NCBI RefSeq assembly: GCF_022605725.1 | Contig: NC_065563.1 | Coordinates: 10,008,518-10,072,517, forward strand | Direction: 5' to 3' | From: Anthonomus grandis grandis | Lineage: Eukaryota > Arthropoda > Insecta > Coleoptera > Curculionidae | DNA length: 64,000 bases | In this document: positions 34,908-44,830 of the stretch, one piece after another | How positions within the stretch are numbered: the first letter of the stretch is position 1 | Layout: each line of letters opens with the position of its first letter | Notes under the pieces: generated by a model | Seen by the model: only the letters and a program-made list of their open reading frames with translations | Database searches by the model: none | What the model was told of the DNA's origin: nothing | Translations under genes and position numbers: made by a program

Positions 34908-37900
34908 TTACAACATACTCCCCGGTTCGCTCCTGGAGGAGCCGAGGTACACGTGTCTGGCCGCCCCTGGACTGAAACTGCTCAGCCCCGCAGCCGCCCC
35001 ATTTCTCCAGGAAAGGGCGGGCGGCCCCACCCTGGCATAAACCGGCTGCCCGTGACTGGAATTGGGCGACACCAAGTCCGGCGGGTTCGCCGCTTTCTCC
35101 TGCGAGTTCTTCCTGCTGTGCTGGTGGTCGTGGTGTTTCTTGGAGCGGCGTAGAGTGTGCGCGGGCGCGAAGTAGGAGTCGGAGTAGACTTTTCTGTTGT
35201 AGTAGCCGCCATTGGAGGCCGGATAAGGGGATTCGTCGTCTGTCGAGAGGGCTGAGGCGTTCCAGAGCTAAAAAATTGACAAGCCCTTAAATAAAAACTT
35301 ATAATAATCAAGTAGGTTGTATGTTAAGGTATCTTCAAATCTGTAGTTTTATTTAATTTCAATAAAAAATCTGTTAATACTCAAAAAAATCTATATTCAC
35401 TCACCACTCTTCTACTTCCGGTAACCAAAGTGGTGGTAGCATAAGGTGCGGGAGAAGTACTACCACTCCCGGCCTTCACGCTGCCGATATTCGCATCGAC
35501 TTCCGCATAATCCGCCATCTGGGAGCCCCGCTCGTTCCCCACGTTAGGACTCGCATACTCTTGCACCTGCAGCAAATTATAATCGTTGTACTTCCTCCCG
35601 ATCGGATATCCACTCTCCGAACCGTATTCCAACTTATCCGGCCTGTTGTACTGCGCGTGCAGCGGGTTCGTGTGTAAATTAATATTCCCGTTTTGGGTCG
35701 GTAAGCTGCCGTTGGAATACTCCGGATTGCGTCCGGGGTATTCCGGGTTGAGCTTGGAATATTCCGGGAATGTGGTCGCGTAGTCGGGCACATCCTTGTC
35801 TAGCCACAGGGGGGTTTCCTGTTTGGTGGCCAGTGGGGTGCTGAGGACGCCCCCGTTGGATCTGGAGGGGGTCATGGTTTTCTTGGAGAGGAGTTGGCGA
35901 CGACGCACGAAGAACATCGCTCCAAATAGGATCACCATCACCAGGATCATGCTTATCAGGAGGGCCATGAACCAGGTTTCGGTCACGAAGTTGTCCGGTT
36001 GCATGTCCGCGCCGATCGGTCTAAAATTACGAAAACAATTTCATTTTTATGGGTTAGTAAGTAATGGAAATAGAATTACAGGAATATTTTTATGCCTTGG
36101 TATAGAGGGGTTTTTGAGGATTGATTTGAGGCTCGAAATGTGGCTGTAGGTTAATTATTTCGGTTGTTAGGTGCGTTTTGGTTGGAGGACCTTTTTTTGC
36201 TAACTTTTCAACAATTTTTCACTTTTCTTGAAAATATTTTCATGAAAAATTGGAATTTCTTTAAAAGACTTTCAGTCCAAGAAAGAACGTTTCTTTTCCA
36301 ATAATTTCATAGGAGAACGATTGTTGTACCTCAAGAACTTTCTGAGTTATAGGCAATTCTATCCACGAGGATCCAAGAGTCCCTCAATTCAGGGTTTTCG
36401 AAACGCAAATGTCGTAACTCACCAACATCAAGATTTTTGTTTATTAGCGGACATTTTTGAGCATAACTTAAGAACTACTGGAAATATTTTCGTAATTTTT
36501 TTACAATAGTATTATGGAGATCCTCAGGATGATTTTGAGGGTAGAAACATGGTTCTAGGTTAACTATTTGGGTAGCTAGACGCATTTTGGTTGAAGGACT
36601 TTTTTTGCTAATTTTTTCAACAATTTTTCACTTTTCTTAATAACATTTTAATGAAAAATCCGAATTTTCTTAAAACAGTTTCTATTCAAGAAACGGCGTT
36701 TCTTTCCTAATAATTTCATGGGAGAACGATTGTTGTACCTCAAGAACTTTCTGAGTTATAGGCATTTCTATCCACGAGGATCCAAGAGTCCCTCAATTCG
36801 GGGTTTTCGAAACGCAAATGTCGTAACTCACCGACATCAAGATTTTTGTTTATTAGCGGACATTTTTGAGCATAACTTAAGAACTACTGGAAATATTTTT
36901 GTAATTTTTTTACAATAGTATTATGGAGATCCTCAGGATGATTTTGAGGGTAGAAACATGGTTCTAGGTTGACTATTTGGGTAGCTAGACGCATTTTGGT
37001 TGAAGGACTTTTTTTGGTAATTTTTTCAACAATTTTTCACTTTTCTTAATAATATTTTCATGAAAAATCCGAATTTTCTTAAAACAGTTTCTATTCAAGA
37101 AACGGCGTTTCTTTCCTAATAATTTCATGGGAGAACGATTTTTGTACCTTAAGAACTTTCTGAGTTATAGGCAATTCTATCCACGAGGATCCAAGAGTCC
37201 CTCAATTCGGGGTTTTCGAAACGCAAATGTCGTAACTCACCGACATCAAGATTTTTGTTTATTAGCGGACATTTTTGAGCATAACTTAAGAACTACTGGA
37301 AATATTTTTGTAATTTTTTTACAATAGTATTATGGAGATCCTCAGGATGATTTTGAGGGTAGAAACATGGTTCTAGGTTGACTATTTGGGTAGCTAGACG
37401 CATTTTGGTTGAAGGACTTTTTTTGGTAATTTTTTCAACAATTTTTCACTTTTCTTAATAATATTTTCATGAAAAATCCGAATTTTCTTAAAACAGTTTC
37501 TATTCAAGAAACGGCGTTTCTTTCCTAATAATTTCATGGGAGAACGATTTTTGTACCTTAAGAACTTTCTGAGTTATAGGCAATTCTATCCACGAGGATC
37601 CAAGAGTCCCTCAATTCGGGGTTTTCGAAACGCAAATGTCGTAACTCACCGACATCAAGATTTTTGTTTATTAGCGGACATTTTTGAGCATAACTTAAGA
37701 ACTACTGGAAATATTTTTGTAATTTTTTTACAATAGTATTATGGAGATCCTCAGGATGATTTTGAGGGTAGAAACATGGTTCTAGGTTGACTATTTGGGT
37801 AGCTAGACGCATTTTGGTTGAAGGACTTTTTTTGGTAATTTTTTCAACAATTTTTCACTTTTCTTAATAATATTTTCATGAAAAATCCGAATTTTCTTAA

Positions 37901-40900
37901 AACAGTTTCTATTCAAGAAACGGCGTTTCTTTCCTAATAATTTCATGGGAGAACGATTTTTGTACCTTAAGAACTTTCTGAGTTATAGGCAATTCTATCC
38001 ACGAGGATCCAAGAGTCCCTCAATTCGGGGTTTTCGAAACGCAAATGTCGTAACTCACCGACATCAAGATTTTTGTTTATTAGCGGACATTTTTGAGCAT
38101 AACTTAAGAACTACTGGAAATATTTTCGTAATTTTTTTACAATAGTATTATGGAGATCCTCAGGATAATTTTGAGGGTAGAAACATGGTCCTAGGTTGAC
38201 TATTTGGGTAGCTAGACGCATTTTGGTTGAAGGACTTTTTTTGCTAATTTTTTCAAGAATTTTTCACTTTTCTTAATAACATTTTCATGAAAAATCCGAA
38301 TTTTCTTAAAACAGTTTCTATTCAAGAAACGGCGTTTCTTTCCTAATAATTTCATGGGAGAACGATTGTTGTACCTCAAGAACTTTCTGAGTTATAGGCA
38401 ATTCTATCCACGAGGATCCAAGAGTCCCTCAATTCGGGGTTTTCGAAACGCAAATGTCGTAACTCACCGACATCAAGATTTTTGTTTATTAGCGGACATT
38501 TTTGAGCATAACTTAAGAACTACTGGAAATATTTTCGTAATTTTTTTACAATAGTATTTTGGAGATCCTCAGGATGATTTTGAGGGTAGAAACATGGTTC
38601 TAGGTTGACTATTTGGGTAGCTAGACGCATTTTGGTTGAAGGACTTTTTTTGCTAATTTTTTCAAGAATTTTTCACTTTTCTTAATAACATTTTAATGAA
38701 AAATCCGAATTTTCTTAAAACAGTTTCTATTCAAGAAACGGCGTTTCTTTCCTAATAATTTCATGGGAGAACGATTGTTGTACCTTAAAAACTTTCTGAG
38801 TTAGAGGTAGTTTTATCAACCAGGGTCCAAGAGCCTTCTCATTTAGGGTTTCCGAAACCTAATTGCCGTAATTCAGCAACATCAAGATTTTTATTTATTA
38901 GGGGACATTTTTGGGCATAACTTGGGAATCACTAAACACATTTTCACAATTTTTTCACTCCAAAACAAAGGAATTCTTGAGGAGGAATTTGAGTGTTTCT
39001 ACCTTTGCATATTATTATCAATGACTCTCGTGGCAGGATCCAATCTTAAAGTGGAGGCAGGACAATAAGGCCCCACTCCCGCGCTAGTAAAGGCAGCCAC
39101 CCTCACGTAATAGAGCACCCCGGAGGATAAATTGCCGAGCAGATACGAGGGCGCCGACCCCACGCTGATCACTCTAGGGGTGGCAGAGTCGTTTGTTTTC
39201 AACTCCAACTTGTAGCCCTCCAGGTCGCCATTCAGTGCCGAAGGGGCCGGAGGCTTCCATTTGAGTTTAACCGCGGTGGAGTTGAGGAGGAGGGCCTCCA
39301 TGTGAGTGGGAGGCTCCGTGGGAACTAAAAAAAATAATAAATACATACATCTGAAGTATCGTAACTCAAGAACTCACCATCCTCCAAGGTCCTAACGGTT
39401 TTACAATTAGAAGGCTGCCCCTCTATCGCCTTATAAAACGGGATCAAAAAGAACTCATATCTGGCCCACTTTTCCAAATTGTTCACCGTGAAACTGCTCG
39501 TGGTCCCAGTGTGTAGCACCGTAAGCATGCTGTACCCTTTGGCCACATCCGGGGCGGCCTCAATACTAACATAATAAATATACAACCCCTCGACATAAGT
39601 GGAATCGACCACCTCCCAAGCCAACTTAACCGCCGTGGATGAGACCGGGATGGCATCAGTGAGCCTCACTAATTCCGGATTCGTCACCAGACTGGCCCGT
39701 GCCTCACTTAGGACAGTGACCTCGGGACTTCCCCAGTTCTGCCCCAAGTCCGGCCCCACCACAATCGGTTCCGAGAGAGGCGAGGGGGGCCCAAGACCGT
39801 GCGAGTTCTCCGCCCTCACCAGAAACGTATAGGGGATCCCGGGCGTGAGGAGATGCTGCGTGAACGTAGGCCCCGGGACACGTCTGGCCACCACGGTCCA
39901 AGTGGGGGTGACCCCCTCCTCCCTCCCGAACAACTCAATCTGGTACCCCAACAAACTGGAGGAGCCGATTTTGTTGTTTTGCCCCCAGGAGATCGTCACG
40001 CTGCCTTCGGATTGGTTGATCGCGTGGGGTCTACTGGGGGGCCCGGGCACCATCACCGCCTCCGGAGCTTTGAAAAAGTTTATGTTGGGGTTCTTGGGGT
40101 TCTCCACCAATAGGTGCCCGGTCCAGGTGGCCTTGCCGCCACGCGAGGAGGCCACGCAAGTGTACGCTCCCGAGTCCTCCTTGGACAGCTGAGAGATTGA
40201 AACCAACTCCGGGTTGGACATGTTGATTCTGTTAGAAGGGGCCACCGGGACGCCCTCTTTGTACCAAGAGATCACCGGCTTAGGACTCCCGGTGGCCTCG
40301 CACACAAGAAACGCCATCGAATGCGTGGGCAGTGTTTGGTTGCTGGGGCCCCGCACTATAACTGGAGGCGGTCGATCTTCTTTTGACGTCACCGTTAACC
40401 TCGTCCTGGTGGAAACGGAGCCCGCTTCATTTACCGCCGAGCATATTATAACTGTGCCAGTGTTTTGCAGTTGGGCGTTCTTGAGCATCAGGGTGGAATG
40501 GCCTTCTATGGACGTGTAGGCCTCAAAGTTCCCCGCGGAAGCTCCGGGGTATATCAGGGTGCGATCGCCCTCAAACGACCAGAAGATCAAGGGTTTTGGG
40601 CTACCGGTGACGTGGCACTGGAAGGAAACTTGTTGACCCACCTCGACGGTTTGGGCGGAGGGGCGGGCGGTGAACGCCGGCGGTGCATGGACGGTTACGA
40701 ACGCGCTGGCGGAAATTAGGCCGGCGGAGTTGTCAGCCTCGCAGGTGTAACGACCTTGGTCCATTAGGCTGATGTCTTCCAGGCGTAAGGAGCGGTCCTC
40801 TAGGACCCTGACGCGTCCTAGGGGCATGGTGCCTCCTGGAGCTTGGCGTTTCCAGAAGACGTCGGGCACCGGGTCGCCTCCTACGGTGCACGGGAGTTCT

Positions 40901-41712
40901 ATGGTGGAGCCTACTAGGGCGGTTACGTCTTTCGGGGGCTGGATCATGAACGGTTTGACTGAAATTATAATAATTATTTTATTAGTGTTCAATCAGCAGT
41001 TCTAAAGGTTTTGTCAGCTTATTTTCTTGGATGTTCTGTTAATACAAACTTTTGTCTTATTGATTCTCTCTTTGAAAAAAGTCATGGAACTCATGCAATA
41101 TACAGCGACTTTAGCAAGGCCTTGGATAAGGTCAGCTTGATTTTATTATTTATAAATGGCTTACATTGCTCACAAGTGGATTCCTAAAATTTGGAAATTA
41201 TTTACTGCAGTTGAGAATCCGAAAGAAATATTAAAACTTCAACGAAATATCGATATTGTTATTATATGGTGCCAGGCTAATGATATGATTTTAAATGTAG
41301 AAAAATGGAAATTTATGAGATTTAGTGGTCTAAAAGGCAATAGGCTGCCGGTACCATGTTCCATAAATATTGGTGGGATTTATTAAATATTAATGATTTA
41401 TTATAATTATTACGAAAATTAATGGATTTTTACCGTAAACTTTTAGGATCGCCACAGAGCTTTCTCTCAGTCCGGCGGTGTTTTTGGCCACGCACTGGTA
41501 CCTGCCGTCGTCCGACGCTTTTGAATCGGTGATGGCCAAATTGAATCCGTCGACCAGTTTCAATCTGCCGCCCAACTCCAGGGTTTTGCCGTCTTTTCTC
41601 CAGAAAACCTGGGGCTCGGGGGTGCCTCTGGGCGGGGAGCATTCCATGATGATGTCCTCGCCTGCCGCCACTCGCCCGCTTTGGGGTTCTAGTCGGAATT
41701 CATCTCGAAGTA
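34908..41712 (-). CDS. robo: Roundabout-family Slit receptor, 3' portion (Ig2 to cytoplasmic tail)
   Basis: Five exons, complement(34908-35267, 35405-36020, 39003-39324, 39378-40958, 41434-41712), join in phase with GT/AG introns. The most 5' exon is Ig2 (FRLEPQSGRVAAGEDIIMEC; DGRYQCVAKN). One 1,581-bp exon codes Ig3 (GGDPVPDVFWKR), Ig4 (GSPKPLIFWS), Ig5 (GSPKPVISWYKEG), FN3-1 (RAENSHGLGPPSPLSEP) and FN3-2 (YEFFLIPFYKAIEGQPSN). The next exon is FN3-3 (MEALLLNSTAVKLKWKPP; AGVGPYCPASTLRLDP). The membrane exon reads TWFMALLISMILVMVILFGA then VRRRQ. It also holds the tail motifs ADYAEVDANIG (CC0-like) and SPAPYATTTL (CC1-like). The last exon begins LWNASALSTDDESPYPAS, has the basic patch RRSKKHHDHQHSRKN and ends at a TAA. 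Robo receptors bind Slit through Ig1 and steer axons and migrating cells. No LPPPP-type CC2 or CC3 motif is visible, as in fly Robo2/Robo3. The signal peptide and Ig1 exons are not in the window. Confidence 0.95.
36105..38985. repeat. 409-bp tandem array filling a Roundabout intron, about seven copies
   Basis: TTTCATGGGAGAACGATT recurs with a 409-bp step (about 36714, 37123, 37532, 37941, 38350, 38759), after a diverged first copy. Central copies differ at only a few bases; the first and last are more diverged, a pattern expected of unequal exchange. The array occupies nearly all of the intron between the membrane exon and the FN3-3 exon. Each unit contains an identical 66-codon open frame, which follows from copy identity and is not taken as a gene. 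Confidence 0.95.
41010..41395 (+). pseudogene. LINE reverse transcriptase fragment in a Roundabout intron
   Basis: AIYSDFSKALDKV near 41100 is RT motif A. After a gap, LQRNIDIVIIWCQANDMILN and VEKWKFMRFSG (41235-41330) match the thumb-proximal region that follows the FADD box in Jockey/CR1-type LINEs. Antisense to the gene, inside the 475-bp intron between Ig2 and Ig3. Confidence 0.7.
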
Positions 41713-41980
41713 CTGAAAAAGGGAAGTACTGTTTATCTATTGAGTCTGTAGCCGGCAAAAGAATGTTAAGGATGCAATAGTTGGGTTTAGCCGAGTTGTC
41801 AATTTTACCTATGTTATGCATACTTTTTACTTTATTTGAATTTTAAAAGAAGAAAAATAGGACTGAAAACAGTGCATTTTTTTTTAATGTTTAACAATAA
41901 ACTTTTACGAGTATATTGCGGGAGCCGTAACATTTTAGATGGGTTAAAAGGAAAAAATTAGTCCCACTGGGAATTACCGC

Positions 41981-42019
41981 TTTAGTCTTAATGAATATAC
42001 GCTATTCATTAAGACTAAA
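41981..42019. repeat. perfect 17-bp inverted repeat with 5-bp loop
   Basis: TTTAGTCTTAATGAATA (41981-41997) and TATTCATTAAGACTAAA (42003-42019) are exact reverse complements separated by TACGC. It lies beside a LINE 3' fragment. Too A/T-rich to be called a terminator. Confidence 0.9.
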
Positions 42020-42059
42020 TTACAGAACTCACTGCCAGGAATATTTAAAAAAATTTTAA

Positions 42060-42450
42060 GTACTAACTCTTCCTTCCTTATTTATATTTGAATCCGTTTG
42101 CCTAATCTGCAAGCACTTATCAGATATGTCAGAAAGGCCATCTCACAATTATCCTCTTAGAAACGCAAAGTATGATCTTTATCTACCAACGCCACGATCA
42201 GAACTAATTAAACGATCCATTCTTTACAATGCAAAAAAAATGCACAATCATCTGCCATTTGAAATCAAATCAATAACAACTTTTTCCAATTGCTTCTTGT
42301 ATTTTCTTTGTATTTTTTATTTTTATATATTTGTATTTTTTGTTTTGTCTTTGTGTATATTTTGTTTGTATGATTTATTTAAATAATAGCTTTGTCGACA
42401 AAATTTTAAATTTTATGATAATAAAGCATTGATTGATTGATTGATTGATA
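42060..42450 (+). pseudogene. 3' end of a Jockey/CR1-type LINE with ATTG tail
   Basis: NYPLRNAKYDLYLPTPRSEL and SILYNAKKMHNHLPFEIKSI are typical of the C-terminus of these LINEs. After a T-rich 3' UTR the element ends GATAATAAAGCATTGATTGA, then further ATTG units, the short tandem 3' tail seen on CR1-group elements. 5'-truncated. Confidence 0.75.
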
Positions 42451-43010
42451 TTATTTAAAATGTTATGTAATTTAAGTAAACAACAACAACAACAATAAGA
42501 AAAACAATGTGTAAATCGCTTAATTTGATAAATCATTAAATATCATTCATTATATTCATATATTAATAAAACAACTTGTTTTTCATTTTTTACCCAATAA
42601 TAAATTAAAAAAAAACACCCAACCATTTAGGAATTATAATAATTTCATCAAGGAATGCAGTCTTAATTTACGGTAATTAGTATTAAACAAATATTACTAA
42701 ATTACCTTACATATTACTAATTACTTACATTTTTATAAAATAAAAATGCAAATTCACGAAATAAAATATGATTTATTAACAAATATTCATAAATTGACAT
42801 AGGTTCTTCTATCGTCTTCAACAGTTAAGTTTTGTGCTCCATCATATTCGTCAAGCTCCTCTATTCCAGACAATTCGCTATCTTCAGTGTCACTTTCCGA
42901 CATGTTTTTGCAAATCACAAAAAATAAATAATATAAGCCATATATACAAATACAATTATTAATTTAAGAAAAGTATTAGTTATGTTTAAAATATAACGTA
43001 ATTTTAATGG
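42451..43010. other. AT-rich, no firm gene
   Basis: A CAA microsatellite lies at 42480-42496. On the minus strand a 38-codon acidic frame (MSESDTEDSELSGIEELDEY..., 42787-42903) starts with ATG; it is short and isolated, so it is not called a gene. Confidence 0.4.
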
Positions 43011-43015
43011 TTAAC

Positions 43016-44390
43016 TTAACAAAATCTTCGCCTTTTTGTTAGAAAACTGGGTTTTGTAGAATTTTTACTGTGAATTTTATGCGGATTATCACGTTGTAGC
43101 ATCCAGCAGTAGTCTGCTATCATCGATACACTCCATTTATCCTGGTAACGCCTTACTATCTCTTTAATATCTTGGTGGAAACGTTCTCCTTGTTCCTCGC
43201 TAACTGCCCCAAGATTTCCCGGCAAGTGGTTTAGATGTGCAAATAGAAAGTGTACTTTCAAACTCATGTTGCAGCCTAACACACGAAAATGTTCCAACAT
43301 TTTCCTGACTATGTTCTTATAGTCTGGATCCTTGTTATTTCCCAAGAACTTGTCAATATCTACTTTAAACGAGCACCAGGCTTCCGTTTCGAAAAGTCTT
43401 GGTCTCTACGTAAAGCCCTAATATCGGGACCTACAAAAACTCCCTCCTTTAATTTCGCATTAAACAACTTGGGAAATTTTGCACAATTAAAAAATACTTG
43501 AAACAGTTTCTGTTTTTGTCGAAAGCTTTGACAAACTGTTTGATCAAGCCCAATTTTATATGCAGAGGAGGCAATAACATTTTTTTTGTGTATTGTACTT
43601 CATATTGTTTGTAGGTCACTACTTTTGACTCCAGTGTTTATCTCGTGCTCGGCTGTCCCATTCACAAATGAAGCACGGATGTTTAGTATATCCTGACTGC
43701 TGCCCAGAAAGCATACAGAGGACCTTCAAGTCTCCACGAAGCATCCAGTTATGTTCTCGGTATTTTATTTTTTCCAAGAGAAGTTTCAAATTTTCGTAAT
43801 TTTCCTTCAAATGAACAGAATGAGCAACAGGAACAGAGGGTAGCATATTACCATTGTGTAAAAAAACATCTTTTATAGACTTCTTTTACTGGAGTCAATA
43901 AACGCCGGTAGCTCCTAGCTTTATAACTACTTCAGGTATATTGTTACAATATACTAAGGATCCCTCTTGAAAAAAATATGGGCTATCTTTTTGTCGATTT
44001 CCGTAGAAACTGGTTGATGTTCCTGGTGCCAGCAAATTCTTGTCACGAAGTCTGGATAAGTTCTGAGACATCTTTGGGAACATTAAGGTCTCTTACTAAA
44101 TCATTTAATTCCAATTGATTAAATAGTTCTGGCCTTTTTTCGGTTTCAGAAGTGAATTCGACGTCAGTGGAGTCAACTACAGACTGCTCCGAATCAGATG
44201 ATAACACATTTTCAATTTCCTTAGTTGGAACAGGTATGAATACATCAGAATAGACCTAATAGCGGAATTAAGATTTGTGTATAAAATGTGCTTTTTATTC
44301 TTGCCATTAAAGCCCTTTAAATCAAAGGAACAAAAGTAGCAATTATTAGTATGGGTTTTTGGCTCACTCCACACCATAGGAACTCCAATT
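43016..44390 (-). pseudogene. degenerate copy of a multi-copy arthropod protein family of unknown function
   Basis: Reading down the minus strand: GVPMVWSEPKTHTNNCYFC and DLKGFNGKNKKHILYTNLNS (about 44380-44270). Then NLLAPGTSTSFYGNRQKDSP (about 44040), LVYCNNIPEVVIKLGATGVY, and VPVAHSVHLKENYENLKLLL with YTKHPCFICEWDSRARDKHW (43830-43620). Last come GCNMSLKVHFLFAHLNHLPG and AVSEEQGERFHQDIKEIVRR with a stop near 43016. I recognise this order from highly repeated, uncharacterised proteins of insects and cnidarians, and know no function for them. Stops, shifts and a decayed middle (43350-43620) show it is dead. Repetition across genomes suggests a mobile element, but no termini were found here. 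Confidence 0.65.
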
Positions 44391-44689
44391 CCTTAAAGCT
44401 CTACACAAATCCTATATACAATGTGTGGTGCTCAAGAGTTGTCTTGATCTCCAATTTCAAATTATCATAAACTACAAATTAAAATTAATTATATTCCAGG
44501 TATTTAAAAAACACGCAAGCCATCTTATTTTCTAAAAATCTAAAAGAAACTAATAACCTTCATATATACATGAATAGCACTATAAAAAATTGGAAAGAAA
44601 AACGTAAAAATGTCAGGTTATTTTCATATAAATGATATTTGCAGGCAAATATAGAGACTTACAGAATCACTTATCTATTTAATTCACAA

Positions 44690-44830
44690 TGATTTAGACT
44701 ACCCTAAATTTTTTGAGTATAATTAATTTAAGCTACAAAAAATTCAAAACTGCTGTGCTAGATATGTCGGATGTGTTCCACTTAGGGAACATACCAGTCA
44801 GCATGTTGTAGAGCGCTATAAGTAAAACAA
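44690..44830 (+). pseudogene. small LINE C-terminal fragment
   Basis: LQKIQNCCARYVGCVPLREH at about 44732-44795 matches the LQ-x-IQN-x-C-x-RYV segment downstream of reverse transcriptase in Jockey/CR1-type LINEs. Only about 40 residues remain. Confidence 0.55.

Noticed and set aside
34982..35311. 109-codon minus-strand frame across the last Roundabout exon
   Set aside because: Wrong frame: splice phase from the preceding exon selects the frame beginning LWNASAL, which runs to the TAA at 34908.
36718..38554. Identical 66-codon open frames in each 409-bp unit
   Set aside because: They recur only because the units are nearly identical; no known domain, and they lie in an intron on the opposite strand to the gene.
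39599..41005. Several 77-115 codon plus-strand frames opposite the Roundabout exons
   Set aside because: GC-rich shadows of the true minus-strand coding exons.
42787..42903. 38-codon acidic minus-strand ORF starting MSESDTEDSELSG
   Set aside because: Short and isolated in AT-rich DNA; it lies downstream of a dead element, and no splice partner was identified.
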